A stretch of 64,000 nucleotides of DNA, taken from positions 835,013 to 899,012 of the forward strand of contig NZ_JAGIAS010000001.1 in NCBI RefSeq assembly GCF_017744695.1, read 5' to 3'. Below, piece after piece: positions 27,368 to 35,356 of the stretch. The stretch's first letter is position 1. Each line of letters opens with the position of its first letter. The notes beneath the pieces were generated by a model that was not told the DNA's origin, ran no database searches, and saw nothing but the letters and a program-made list of their open reading frames with translations. The position numbers and the translations under genes were made by a program. Origin of the DNA: Dyadobacter sp. Its GTDB lineage: Bacteria; Bacteroidota; Bacteroidia; Cytophagales; Spirosomataceae.

Positions 27368-27454
27368 AAATTTTGACCAAATAAACCTATTTGAAAAAGA
27401 CCTGATTTTACAACGACTAATTAACCGACTGTTTACACTTACAACAGCGGTGAC

Positions 27455-28417
27455 TTACCTGACAAGGCCGAGCGCGGCGGCGGCAATGCCTCCTTCTGAA
27501 ATACCATAGTGATTAAAAATCTCCGTTTGGGAGCCGGTGACCGTGTATTCGTCGGGGATACCCATGATCTTGAACCGGTTATGGAAGTTATTCTGGATCA
27601 AATACGAAGCGCACGCCTCGCCGAGACCGCCATAAACGCTATGCTCTTCTACTGTGACAACAGGCTGGCCGGAAGCCGCGATATTTCGCAACAGATCGTA
27701 ATCGAGCGGCTTGATTGTGTGCATACTTATTACCGTGGCAGAGATTTGGTGCTCCCGTTCGAGCTTTTCCGCCGCCCGTAAGGCTGGGGCAACCGTTTCA
27801 CCCGTTCCGATAATGGTAACGTCCTTGCCCTCACGCACGATACGCCCTTTTCCGAACTCAAATGTTTTCTCCTCTTCGGAAAGTAAAGGCATTTGTTTTT
27901 TACCAAAGCGGATGTACACCGGCATATCGGTTTCGGCTGCCAGCAAAATAGCCTGTTCGGTTTCAAAATTATCCGCCGGGGCTACTACAATAAGGTTATT
28001 AATGGTGCGTAAAACCGCGAAATCATGCAAGCTGTGGTGTGTTGAGCCCAATGCGCCATAGCTGACGCCGGCACTGATACCGATCAGCTTTACCGGGTTG
28101 TCGGAATAGGCCACATCGTTTTTGATTTGTTCCAATGCGCGGGCCGTCAAAAAGCAGGCGGGGGAAACCGCAAATACCTTCTTGCCCGCCGAAGCCAGTC
28201 CCGCCGCAACGCCCACCAGGTTCTGTTCGGCAATACCTACTTCGATAATTTGTTCAGGAAATTGCTGCCCAAACGGCACCAGCTTCCCCGAGCCGCGCGA
28301 ATCGCTCGTCACCACGATGACGTCCCTGTCCGTTTGGGCAAGGTGCTGCAATGTGCCCGAAAAAACTTCCAGATTGGCCCGCTGGCTCACAGCTATGTTC
28401 TCGATCGTCGCATCCAC
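27455..28417 (-). CDS. Transketolase C-terminal subunit (split enzyme)
   Basis: A 320-residue protein containing the pyrimidine-binding domain (VIVVTSDSRGSG, IEVGIAEQNLVGVAAGLASAG with the catalytic Glu) and the C-terminal domain (VTIIGTGETVAPALRAAE, VVTVEEHSVYGGLGEA). The start is GTG at 28417; no in-frame ATG fits. It lies 18 bases after the N-terminal subunit gene. Split transketolases in sugar operons act on specialised substrates; one described case is apulose-4-phosphate transketolase of D-apiose catabolism. Here the link to apiose is inferred from the nearby GH140 and kinase genes. Confidence 0.93.
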   Translation of the reverse strand: MDATIENIAVSQRANLEVFSGTLQHLAQTDRDVIVVTSDSRGSGKLVPFGQQFPEQIIEVGIAEQNLVGVAAGLASAGKKVFAVSPACFLTARALEQIKNDVAYSDNPVKLIGISAGVSYGALGSTHHSLHDFAVLRTINNLIVVAPADNFETEQAILLAAETDMPVYIRFGKKQMPLLSEEEKTFEFGKGRIVREGKDVTIIGTGETVAPALRAAEKLEREHQISATVISMHTIKPLDYDLLRNIAASGQPVVTVEEHSVYGGLGEACASYLIQNNFHNRFKIMGIPDEYTVTGSQTEIFNHYGISEGGIAAAALGLVR

Positions 28418-28435
28418 TATTTCTACTATTTAAAT

Positions 28436-29299
28436 TCAAGTCAGGTTACCCGGAACGGCCCAGGAAAGTGTTTCTTTCAAAAGGTCCAGTTCCTGTATCG
28501 CATCGGCATACTGCTTGGGATCGGGTACGCCGTGGTGCCATTTCAATTGATTCTCCATATAGCTCACGCCCTTGCCCTTCACCGTGTGAGCGATAATCAG
28601 GCTCGGCTTACCTTTTTCAAAAGGTAGTGCGCCAAATGCAGCTGTCAGCTCGCCGATATCATGCCCGTCGACATGCCGCACCGCCCAGCCGAATGCTTCA
28701 AATTTCTCATCAACAGGATCGGTGTTGCACACAGCACTGGTAGGGCCGGAGATTTGCAGGGTGTTTTTGTCCAAAATAGCGCAAAGGTTATCCAGCTTGT
28801 AATGCGAGGCCGACAGTGCGGCTTCCCAGTTGGAGCCTTCCGGCAACTCGCCGTCGCCCAGCACTGTAAATACGCGGTAATCGCGCTTATCGAGCTTGCC
28901 GGCGATCGCTGTGCCTACGCTCAGCGAAAGCCCGTGGCCCAGCGCACCTGTATTCTGTTCCACGCCGTGCACTTTGCGTGTCGGGTGGCCGATGTAATGC
29001 GACTGGTACTGGCACAAAGTCTCCAAATCCGATTCCGGGAAAAAGCCGCGCGACGCCAGTACCACATATAATGCTTCTACCGTATGCCCCTTGCTCTGAA
29101 TGTACCGGTCGCGGTCGGGAGAGTCGAAACTATCGGGGACGACATTCATCGTATGATTGTAGAGTACATTCAAAATATCGATACACGACAGGCTGCCGCC
29201 GGTATGGCCCGCTTTGGCCTGGTAGATGTATTTGAGGATTTTCTTCCGGTACTCCACCGATTTCTGCGCCAGTTCCTTTTCCGACATGACTCTTAGCAT
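28436..29299 (-). CDS. Transketolase N-terminal subunit (split enzyme)
   Basis: A 287-residue thiamine diphosphate-binding subunit. It has AGHTGGSLS near residue 30 and the ThDP motif GDGELPEGSNWEA...ILDKN at about 148-179, including the terminal Asn. Substrate and cofactor residues HGVEQNTGALGHGLS and HTVKGKGVSYME are present. An internal ATG at 29287 is an alternative start. It pairs with the following C-terminal subunit to form a functional transketolase that moves a two-carbon ketol unit between sugar phosphates. Confidence 0.93.
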   Translation of the reverse strand: MLRVMSEKELAQKSVEYRKKILKYIYQAKAGHTGGSLSCIDILNVLYNHTMNVVPDSFDSPDRDRYIQSKGHTVEALYVVLASRGFFPESDLETLCQYQSHYIGHPTRKVHGVEQNTGALGHGLSLSVGTAIAGKLDKRDYRVFTVLGDGELPEGSNWEAALSASHYKLDNLCAILDKNTLQISGPTSAVCNTDPVDEKFEAFGWAVRHVDGHDIGELTAAFGALPFEKGKPSLIIAHTVKGKGVSYMENQLKWHHGVPDPKQYADAIQELDLLKETLSWAVPGNLT

Positions 29300-29347
29300 T
29301 AGTCCGGCTTTACGGCCGGTATTTGTAATTTTCCGATGGTTCAGGGT

Positions 29348-30817
29348 TTAGTTCTGCGAAACGAGTTCGCGGTCGGGCACGCGGGTAGAGTACGGATGCT
29401 GCGCGGGTTCATCGAAAACCTGCACTTCCCAACCCATATAATTGCCCAATGCTTCTTTCAGAATGCCCGCCGTTTTGGACGCATTCATTACCACATGGTG
29501 TTCGAAACCATTGCGACAGATGTATTGCATCAGGTTTTGCAGGTTCGGGATCTCGGCCACAGCCCGGTTACCGAAGGTTTTCAGCGTATCGTCCGTCAGG
29601 CGCCCCTCCCCTATATACGCCTTCATCACCCCGCGCGGGTCGTCCGTGCTGATGCGCCCGTACGTGAGCGGCATCGCGGGTGTGCGACCAGCCAATGCGC
29701 CCCAGGTATTCTCCTCTCCCACCGACGTTCCCAGAATAGGCGCCGTCGCTATTTCGATATCCGGCAAAAACGATTTCGCCCAGTTACCGCAGTGGAACAG
29801 CACACATTTGTTATCGTCGTTGGCGTAATTGTTATTCCAATCCACCAGCGCGCTCGGCGAGCCCGATGCGAGCTGCAATGCATACATACTTAATGTACCC
29901 GTCACATCCACCTCGCAGCCGCTCGGCATCATGTTTTCACTCATGATACTCATGCTCGTGCACACATTGCAGCCGTAGTTCTGCTGTACCGAGGTCCAGC
30001 ATTGAATAGCCGTAGCATCCAGCGCATTGGCTGCCATAAATTCACCCAAAACTACATCCAGCTTCGCCATTTGGATCAATGCTTCATCCGGCGTGCGCCC
30101 CCGTGAGGCGTAGGAAGTGATTTTATCCAGACGTTCCTTCACTTTGGAATCCTGGGCGGTAAGTTTGCCGGCATTACCCAATATCTCCGACAGATCGACC
30201 GTCACGACCGAGATACCGTTGCGCTGCAATATTTTTTCGCTGTAACGCACCGTATTGAACCCGCCCGGACGAGCGCCGATCGCGCCGATGCGAACGTTAC
30301 GCAAACCTTTGGTCACACGGCACACCGCCACGAAATCATTCAAATCCTTGATAAAGGAAGGGTCGGTCGGATGTACGACGTGTTTTGTTGTAAGCGTGTA
30401 TTTGATCCCGAACTGATACAGGTTGTTGCAAGCCGAGATCTTGCCGCACCACGAATCGCGGCGGCGGGCTACGTCGAGCTTATCGAGGTCGTCGGGATAA
30501 CCTTGTACCAGCACCGGCACATTCAGATCAGCCAGTTTCAGCGTCTCGGCAATGCCGCGCTCGTCGCCGAAATTGGGCAATACCACCAGTACTCCAACAA
30601 TCTCATCCCGGTGCGCCCGGAACAATGCCGCACATTTCTGCGCATCCTGGAACGTCTCGACCCCACCCAGCTTCGTAGCTTCGGTATCAAGCGTGATCCC
30701 GTTGATATTTAACCTTTTAAGCAGATCAACGATCTCCACCCGCGCCTCGGCCACAAGCCTGTCCGGAAAAAAATCCCTATTCCCAATAATGACTCCGATA
30801 CTTCCTTTCATGTTCAT
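29348..30817 (-). CDS. L-fucose/L-arabinose isomerase-like enzyme
   Basis: A 489-residue cytoplasmic protein with the fold pattern of the fucose/arabinose isomerase family: an N-terminal Rossmann-like domain (GSIGVIIGNRDFFPD, GVLVVLPNFGDERGIAE), a second domain (VRIGAIGARPGGFNTVRYSEK) and a metal-site region with CNVCTSMSIMSENMMPSGCEVDVTGTLSMYALQLA, where the Glu/Asp residues would hold Mn2+. Members convert aldoses to ketoses. It precedes the split transketolase in the operon, so it is a candidate for making the ketose later phosphorylated and cleaved. D-apiose to D-apulose is one possibility; other pentoses cannot be excluded. Confidence 0.85.
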   Translation of the reverse strand: MNMKGSIGVIIGNRDFFPDRLVAEARVEIVDLLKRLNINGITLDTEATKLGGVETFQDAQKCAALFRAHRDEIVGVLVVLPNFGDERGIAETLKLADLNVPVLVQGYPDDLDKLDVARRRDSWCGKISACNNLYQFGIKYTLTTKHVVHPTDPSFIKDLNDFVAVCRVTKGLRNVRIGAIGARPGGFNTVRYSEKILQRNGISVVTVDLSEILGNAGKLTAQDSKVKERLDKITSYASRGRTPDEALIQMAKLDVVLGEFMAANALDATAIQCWTSVQQNYGCNVCTSMSIMSENMMPSGCEVDVTGTLSMYALQLASGSPSALVDWNNNYANDDNKCVLFHCGNWAKSFLPDIEIATAPILGTSVGEENTWGALAGRTPAMPLTYGRISTDDPRGVMKAYIGEGRLTDDTLKTFGNRAVAEIPNLQNLMQYICRNGFEHHVVMNASKTAGILKEALGNYMGWEVQVFDEPAQHPYSTRVPDRELVSQN

Positions 30818-30837
30818 GGATTTGATGGCTGTCGGCT

Positions 30838-30932
30838 TTGTTTTGCTTTAAGCTGTAAGCCATAGGCTTTAAGCCCTTATTATTCAATCATTCACTCATT
30901 CGCAATTCACTCATTCACTCATTCAAAATTCA
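30838..30932. repeat. GCTTTAAGC-type and ATTCACTC 8-bp repeats
   Basis: Between the isomerase and DeoR genes, GCTTTAAGCTGTAAGCCATA and GGCTTTAAGC match the element at 22.8 kb. They are followed by at least four ATTCACTC-type 8-bp units (TCATTCACTCATTC repeated). The complementary unit GAGTGAATG occurs at the edge of the 2.9 kb element. No ORF is present. Confidence 0.7.
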
Positions 30933-31700
30933 CTACCCCGCAATGATCAACTCAATCTCGTTATCGTGAAACAACTGCTGAAACTTCTCCTCGATCCCCG
31001 CATCCGTAATGATGTAGTCGATCAGCGAAAGGGCCCCTAAGCTCGCGAATGCGCTTTTTCCTACTTTGGTCGAATCGGCTACGAGATAAGTCGTGTCCGC
31101 GGCGTCGATCATCGCCTTTTTCACGACGAGATCAGCGATACTCGGGTAGGTTAGCCCGGCTTTCAGCGACAATCCTGCTGTGGCGAGGAACAACTTCTGC
31201 ACATTCAATCCTTTGAAAAAATCGGCCGCTTTCTGGCCGGTCAGCGACAAGGTAGGCGGCTTGAATTCGCCTCCGGTCATGATCACCTCGATGCCCGTTT
31301 CTGCCCCCAAAATCAATGCGATATTCAGCGCATTCGTGATCACCGTCAGGTGCTTGTTGCTGCCACGCAGCTTCTTCGCGATCTCCGTCGTGGTCGAACC
31401 CGAATCGAGGATAATCGTATCGCCGTTGGAAATAAATTCCAGACATTTGGCCGCGATCAACTCCTTTTTATCGAGGTTTTCCTGGTTGGCCAGCGAAAAA
31501 TTGCGCACCTGGTCTTCGACATTTTTCAAAAACGCCCCGCCGTGCTCCTTGATCACCAGGCCGTCCTTTTCAAGCTTGTCCAGATCCTGCCGGATGGTCA
31601 CTTCGGTCACTTTAAAAAGCCTGGCCAGGTCTACCACCTTCGCCGAGCCATCTTCCTTTAACAGTTCAAGTATTTTCTCCCTTCTCTGATTTGCCAGCAT
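30933..31700 (-). CDS. DeoR-family transcriptional regulator
   Basis: A 255-residue regulator. The N-terminal winged HTH (RREKILELLKEDGSAKVVDLARLFKVTEVTIRQDLDKLEKDGLVIKEHGGA) is canonical for DeoR/GlpR proteins, and the C-terminal sugar-phosphate sensing domain shows DTIILDSGSTTTEIAK and TYLVADSTKVGKSAFA. Such proteins usually repress adjacent sugar operons and are released by a phosphorylated intermediate. It is the first gene upstream of the isomerase-transketolase-ABC operon and divergent from the DUF1080 gene, so both are likely targets. Confidence 0.95.
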   Translation of the reverse strand: MLANQRREKILELLKEDGSAKVVDLARLFKVTEVTIRQDLDKLEKDGLVIKEHGGAFLKNVEDQVRNFSLANQENLDKKELIAAKCLEFISNGDTIILDSGSTTTEIAKKLRGSNKHLTVITNALNIALILGAETGIEVIMTGGEFKPPTLSLTGQKAADFFKGLNVQKLFLATAGLSLKAGLTYPSIADLVVKKAMIDAADTTYLVADSTKVGKSAFASLGALSLIDYIITDAGIEEKFQQLFHDNEIELIIAG

Positions 31701-31936
31701 TGTATCAACTTTTGTTTTTTACCTAAAAATAGATGGAAAAGAAACAATCCGTCATATACCGACAAAAAATAAACCTATTCACAGGTCAAATAGAATACCT
31801 AAACTCATCAAAAGCAAATTTACGTAAATAAAAGAAAATAAAAAGAGAAAATTGAAAATAATAGTGAGTTATTGTGCTATTATTTCTTTGTATAACCACA
31901 ACGATTCGATTTATGCTTGATTTTGCAATTCCGGCC

Positions 31937-32716
31937 ATGCAACAAAGACACCTCATAAAACATCTCCTCATCGGAACACTTGCGCTGGGCACCAGTACAC
32001 TGGCAACTGCCCAATCCGAAAAAGAAGAAAAACTGCCTTCCCCTTCGGCTACCGAGGATTGGTCATTCAAACCTCCGCTCGTTACCCCGGGAGAAACTTC
32101 CGCCCAGCCGCCTTCGGATGCCATCATCCTGTACAGCGGGTCATCCGACCTCGATAAATGGGAACACGCCGACGGCTCGCCGGTAAAATGGAAGGCCGAC
32201 GGCGACGCCCTAACGATCTTCCCCAAGGCTACCGACATTCGCACCAAACAGAAATTCGGCAACATGCAGCTCCATCTCGAATGGCGCACGCCCGACCCGT
32301 CGGAAGACAAGGACTTCAACCGTGGGAACAGCGGCGTGCTCATCATGGGCCTGTACGAATTGCAGATTTACGAGTCCTGGAATTACAGCACCAAAATCTA
32401 CTACAACGGCCAGGCCGGCAGCGTCTACAAACAGCACGCGCCGCTTGTCAACGCCGCCCGCAAGCCCCAAACCTGGCAAACGTACGACGTCATTTTCGAA
32501 GCCCCCGTGTTCCGGGCCGACAAAACGGTCGAAAAACCCGCCTATATGACTGTTTTACACAATAATGTCCTGATCTTAAACCATGTTGAACTGAAAGGGC
32601 CAATGGTGTATCAGGGCTATCCGAAGTACAAGTATCATGATGCGAAGCTGCCTTTGCAGTTGCAGGAGCATGGGAGCCGGGTGAGTTTTCGGAATATTTG
32701 GATTAGGGAATTGTAA
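31937..32716 (+). CDS. DUF1080 (3-keto-disaccharide hydrolase-like) secreted protein
   Basis: Start set at the ATG at 31937 (MQQRHLIKHLLIGTLALGTSTLATAQ), which gives a clean signal peptide; in-frame starts at 31874 and 31913 are possible. The mature protein is one concanavalin-like sandwich of the DUF1080 family: LYSGSSDLDKWEHADGSPVKWK, FGNMQLHLEWRTP, GNSGVLIMGLYELQIYESW, GQAGSVYKQHAPLVNA and YHDAKLPLQLQEHGSRVSFRNIWIREL. The family contains 3-keto-glycoside hydrolases and many uncharacterised proteins of plant-glycan loci. The region from 31701 to 31936 is the divergent promoter region shared with the DeoR gene. Confidence 0.9.
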   Translation: MQQRHLIKHLLIGTLALGTSTLATAQSEKEEKLPSPSATEDWSFKPPLVTPGETSAQPPSDAIILYSGSSDLDKWEHADGSPVKWKADGDALTIFPKATDIRTKQKFGNMQLHLEWRTPDPSEDKDFNRGNSGVLIMGLYELQIYESWNYSTKIYYNGQAGSVYKQHAPLVNAARKPQTWQTYDVIFEAPVFRADKTVEKPAYMTVLHNNVLILNHVELKGPMVYQGYPKYKYHDAKLPLQLQEHGSRVSFRNIWIREL

Positions 32717-32786
32717 GAAAATACCGCTCGCTCATTGAGCAATGGAATTTGGACATAAGATTTGAGTCAACCCAATAAGATTCACA

Positions 32787-32808
32787 ATTTGAAGTAGTAA
32801 TTTCAAAT
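32787..32808. promoter_or_regulatory. Palindrome upstream of higB, candidate operator
   Basis: ATTTGAAG and TTTCAAAT are inverted copies (7 of 8 positions) separated by 6 bases, ending 9 bases before the GTG start of the HigB-like gene. HigA-type antitoxins normally repress their own operon through such a palindrome. The antitoxin here lacks its DNA-binding domain, so the site may be an orphan. Confidence 0.45.
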
Positions 32809-32817
32809 AATGAACTA

Positions 32818-33111
32818 GTGGTTATTGTGTCTCACAAGGCGATCAGGTCATTTTGCATCGACCATCCGGAATTTGAAGCTCCACTAAACAAATGGTACAA
32901 AGAGACTCGGCGAGCCAATTGGGCTAACTTTGCGGCACTAAAACAGACATTTCATGCCACTGATTCGGTTGGCAACTGCTTGTTCGTGTTTAATATAGGT
33001 GGTAACAAATGTCGGCTAATCGCCAGAATTTTTTTTAGAAAGCGGACGTTGTTTATTCGCTTCATTGGAACGCATCATGAATATGATAATACAAATTTGG
33101 CCACATTATAA
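32818..33111 (+). CDS. higB: HigB-family mRNA interferase toxin
   Basis: A 97-residue protein starting with GTG at 32818; the ATG at 32810 is out of frame. The sequence follows the HigB (type II toxin, RelE superfamily) template: an early 'F...HP..E.PL..WY.E...A.W.NFA.LK..F' segment (FCIDHPEFEAPLNKWYKETRRANWANFAALKQTF), then FNIGGNKCRLIARI and the C-terminal IRFIGTHHEYD. These toxins cut mRNA on the ribosome. The toxin gene precedes the antitoxin gene, the usual HigBA order. Confidence 0.9.
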   Translation: MVIVSHKAIRSFCIDHPEFEAPLNKWYKETRRANWANFAALKQTFHATDSVGNCLFVFNIGGNKCRLIARIFFRKRTLFIRFIGTHHEYDNTNLATL

Positions 33112-33119
33112 TAGCTGAT

Positions 33120-33329
33120 ATGAAAACCTTGCGATCAGAGCACCAGTATGAGGCCGCGCTCGACGAACTCAATAATTTAATGAAAAAAGGGGAAAACAAT
33201 GTGTCGGATGCAGAAGCCGATCGAATTGAAGCGCTCGCGCTAGCTATTCAGGCATATGAAACAATACACTACCCCTTCCCATTACCTAAAAATGTATCGA
33301 AATTCGTCGAGCACAGTAAATATCGTTAG
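33120..33329 (+). CDS. higA: HigA-like antitoxin lacking the HTH domain
   Basis: A 69-residue protein 8 bases after higB. It matches only the N-terminal part of HigA antitoxins ('K.L.SE..YE.AL.....L......S..AD.LE.LA..I..YE..HYP.P'). In usual HigA proteins this is followed by 'DPIEAIKFRMEQ' and an XRE-type helix-turn-helix to a total near 120 residues. Here the frame ends with SKFVEHSKYR shortly after the HYPFPLP segment, 5 bases from the convergent GH127 gene. The toxin-facing part may persist while operator binding is lost. Confidence 0.8.
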   Translation: MKTLRSEHQYEAALDELNNLMKKGENNVSDAEADRIEALALAIQAYETIHYPFPLPKNVSKFVEHSKYR

Positions 33330-33334
33330 GGAAC

Positions 33335-35356
33335 TTACCTAACCAACGGCAGCCAAACCGACATATCCCCATGCCCACGGTTTCCCCAGGCGTAATAGGG
33401 CACCAGCCGCACGGGGATGGTTTTAGGCGCGTCGATAGACACCTCCCGATACAATTTTTTATCCCAATCAGCATTTTCCACCAGCACGGCATCGCCTTGC
33501 AAGCTCATGACCGGACTATTTTCGATCGTTAATAATGCAGGTTTAAAATTATTCCTGGCAGCGATCGCCACGTCGAAAATGGTTTTGCCTTTGGGTAAAT
33601 CTATTGACTCCACACAGTAAACAACCGGTCCGCGTTTCACTGCTACCTGGTTACGGGTTTCTTCCACGAGTGGATTGGATTCAATCAGTTTTACGGGCAT
33701 TTCGAGCATCAATTCGATCTTGTCGCCTGATTTCCAGGAGCGTTTAACTTCGGCGTAACTGCCCGAGACGAGCTTTGCCGTTTCCTTTTGACCATTCACC
33801 ATTAGCGAAGCATTGCTGCACCAACCGGGAATGCGGAAAAATAATGCCAGTGCATCTTTCGGCGCTTCATCGAGCGTCACGGAAATTCTGCCGTTCCACG
33901 GGTAATCAGTGGCTTGCGTCAGACGCAGCTGACCGCCCTTCACGGCAGTTTGAAACTTATTCCCTCCATACAAATTGAAGAACACCCCGGCATCGGAAAG
34001 GCTGTAAGCATATTGGCTCACCTCCGCCACCGTGCGCACGGTGTTAGGCGGGCAGCAGTTGGATTTCGAAATGTAGGCCTGCCGGTCCTTTTCCCAGCGC
34101 TGCTTGAAGGGCAATGCATCGGAATAGGCCAATGGATTGGTATACAAAAACTTGTCTCCCCTAAGATTGATACCCGAAAGCACGCTGTTGTACAATGCAA
34201 GCTCCACGATGTCGGCATATTTGGCGTCACCGGTGATTTGGAGCATGCGCCAGTTCCACAGGACATTACCTATGTTGGCGCAGGTTTCATTGTGGGCGGT
34301 GAAGTTGGGCAGCTGGTAATCGCGGCCGTATGCCTGATGGATTTTCTGGACTTCGTCGGGTTTGTAGGAGGTACCATCGGGAGAAACGCCGTCGTAAAGC
34401 GCACCGCAACCGCCGGTGACGTACATTTTGTGCTGCGTAACGTCATCCCACATCGTGTGCAACTGCGCGAGCAACGCCTGGTCGCCCGTCTCCGCGTACA
34501 CGTCCGCGACACCCGCGTACAGGTAGTTGGCGCGCACGGCGTGGCCCATTACCTTGGTTTGTTTCAAAAACGGAACGCGGTCCTGGTTATCGTCTGTGCC
34601 TTCCGTGGCGCCTTTGATAGCGATCAAATGCTTGACGAGCGTCAGGTATTTTTCATCGTGCGTAGTGCGGTATAGTTCCGAAAGCCCCATATAATGTGCC
34701 GGACAAATGGCGTTACGGCTTTGCTCGGGCGTGGCTGCATTGTAGAAAGTAATGAGAAAATCGGCTGCTTTTTTAGCGACGTCGAGCAGGGCGGTTTTGC
34801 CTGTGGCACGATAATGTACGCAGGCGGCGGTCATTAAATGCCCGAAATTGTAAGCTTCGAAACTAAGCCGGTCGGCAAACATTTTGCCCTCCCCGTTCTG
34901 CTTTTGTTCTATAATGGCTTTGGTATAAATGTACCCGTCGGCGCGTTGCGCCCTGGCGATCACGGCGATGGTTTTATCCATGAGCTCGTCCAGCTTCGGA
35001 TCTTTCGTCGCGGCATAAAGGCTGGCTACCGCCTCAAATGTCTTGTAAAAATCACCGTCATGGAAGGATGGGCCTTTAAAATTGCCCGGTTCCAGACCTG
35101 CCGCGATCTCGAAGTTCCGGAATGAATGGCTCAGGTTCGGGTCGGTATAAGTTTTCCAGAGCTGCGGCACCATGGTTTCGCGGCACACCCTGAACCGGTC
35201 GGCCCAAAAGCCGTCCGTCCATTGAACTGCGGCCATATCCGTGCCGTGGAGTTTCGCATACTTGCTTTGAGAGGTATTTACAAGTGCTTTTTCCTGGGCA
35301 AATGCGTGCAGGCTTAATCCCAGCGAAAGCGCAATAAAGGTTTGGGTCGTTTTCAT
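33335..35356 (-). CDS. GH127 family glycoside hydrolase
   Basis: A 673-residue exported enzyme (signal peptide ending HAFA) of GH127 (formerly DUF1680). The core is an (alpha/alpha)6 barrel. The catalytic zinc-thiolate site is visible as HNETC at 355-359 (Glu and Cys) and the double-Cys SNCCPPN at 432-438, the latter providing the Cys nucleophile and a ligand. Characterised GH127 enzymes release beta-L-arabinofuranose, and one group acts on aceric acid of rhamnogalacturonan II. The start codon directly follows the stop of the upstream sialidase-like gene (TAA-ATG), indicating coupled translation. Confidence 0.93.
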   Translation of the reverse strand: MKTTQTFIALSLGLSLHAFAQEKALVNTSQSKYAKLHGTDMAAVQWTDGFWADRFRVCRETMVPQLWKTYTDPNLSHSFRNFEIAAGLEPGNFKGPSFHDGDFYKTFEAVASLYAATKDPKLDELMDKTIAVIARAQRADGYIYTKAIIEQKQNGEGKMFADRLSFEAYNFGHLMTAACVHYRATGKTALLDVAKKAADFLITFYNAATPEQSRNAICPAHYMGLSELYRTTHDEKYLTLVKHLIAIKGATEGTDDNQDRVPFLKQTKVMGHAVRANYLYAGVADVYAETGDQALLAQLHTMWDDVTQHKMYVTGGCGALYDGVSPDGTSYKPDEVQKIHQAYGRDYQLPNFTAHNETCANIGNVLWNWRMLQITGDAKYADIVELALYNSVLSGINLRGDKFLYTNPLAYSDALPFKQRWEKDRQAYISKSNCCPPNTVRTVAEVSQYAYSLSDAGVFFNLYGGNKFQTAVKGGQLRLTQATDYPWNGRISVTLDEAPKDALALFFRIPGWCSNASLMVNGQKETAKLVSGSYAEVKRSWKSGDKIELMLEMPVKLIESNPLVEETRNQVAVKRGPVVYCVESIDLPKGKTIFDVAIAARNNFKPALLTIENSPVMSLQGDAVLVENADWDKKLYREVSIDAPKTIPVRLVPYYAWGNRGHGDMSVWLPLVR

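Noticed and set aside
31763-31790. TTTG/TATTTTTTG promoter for the DeoR gene
   Set aside because: The two boxes exist, but their spacing is about 4 bases shorter than the Bacteroidota consensus, so it was not listed as a feature.
31786-32346. Minus-strand ORF of 186 residues opposite the DUF1080 gene
   Set aside because: Antisense to a recognisable DUF1080 domain and without motifs of its own.
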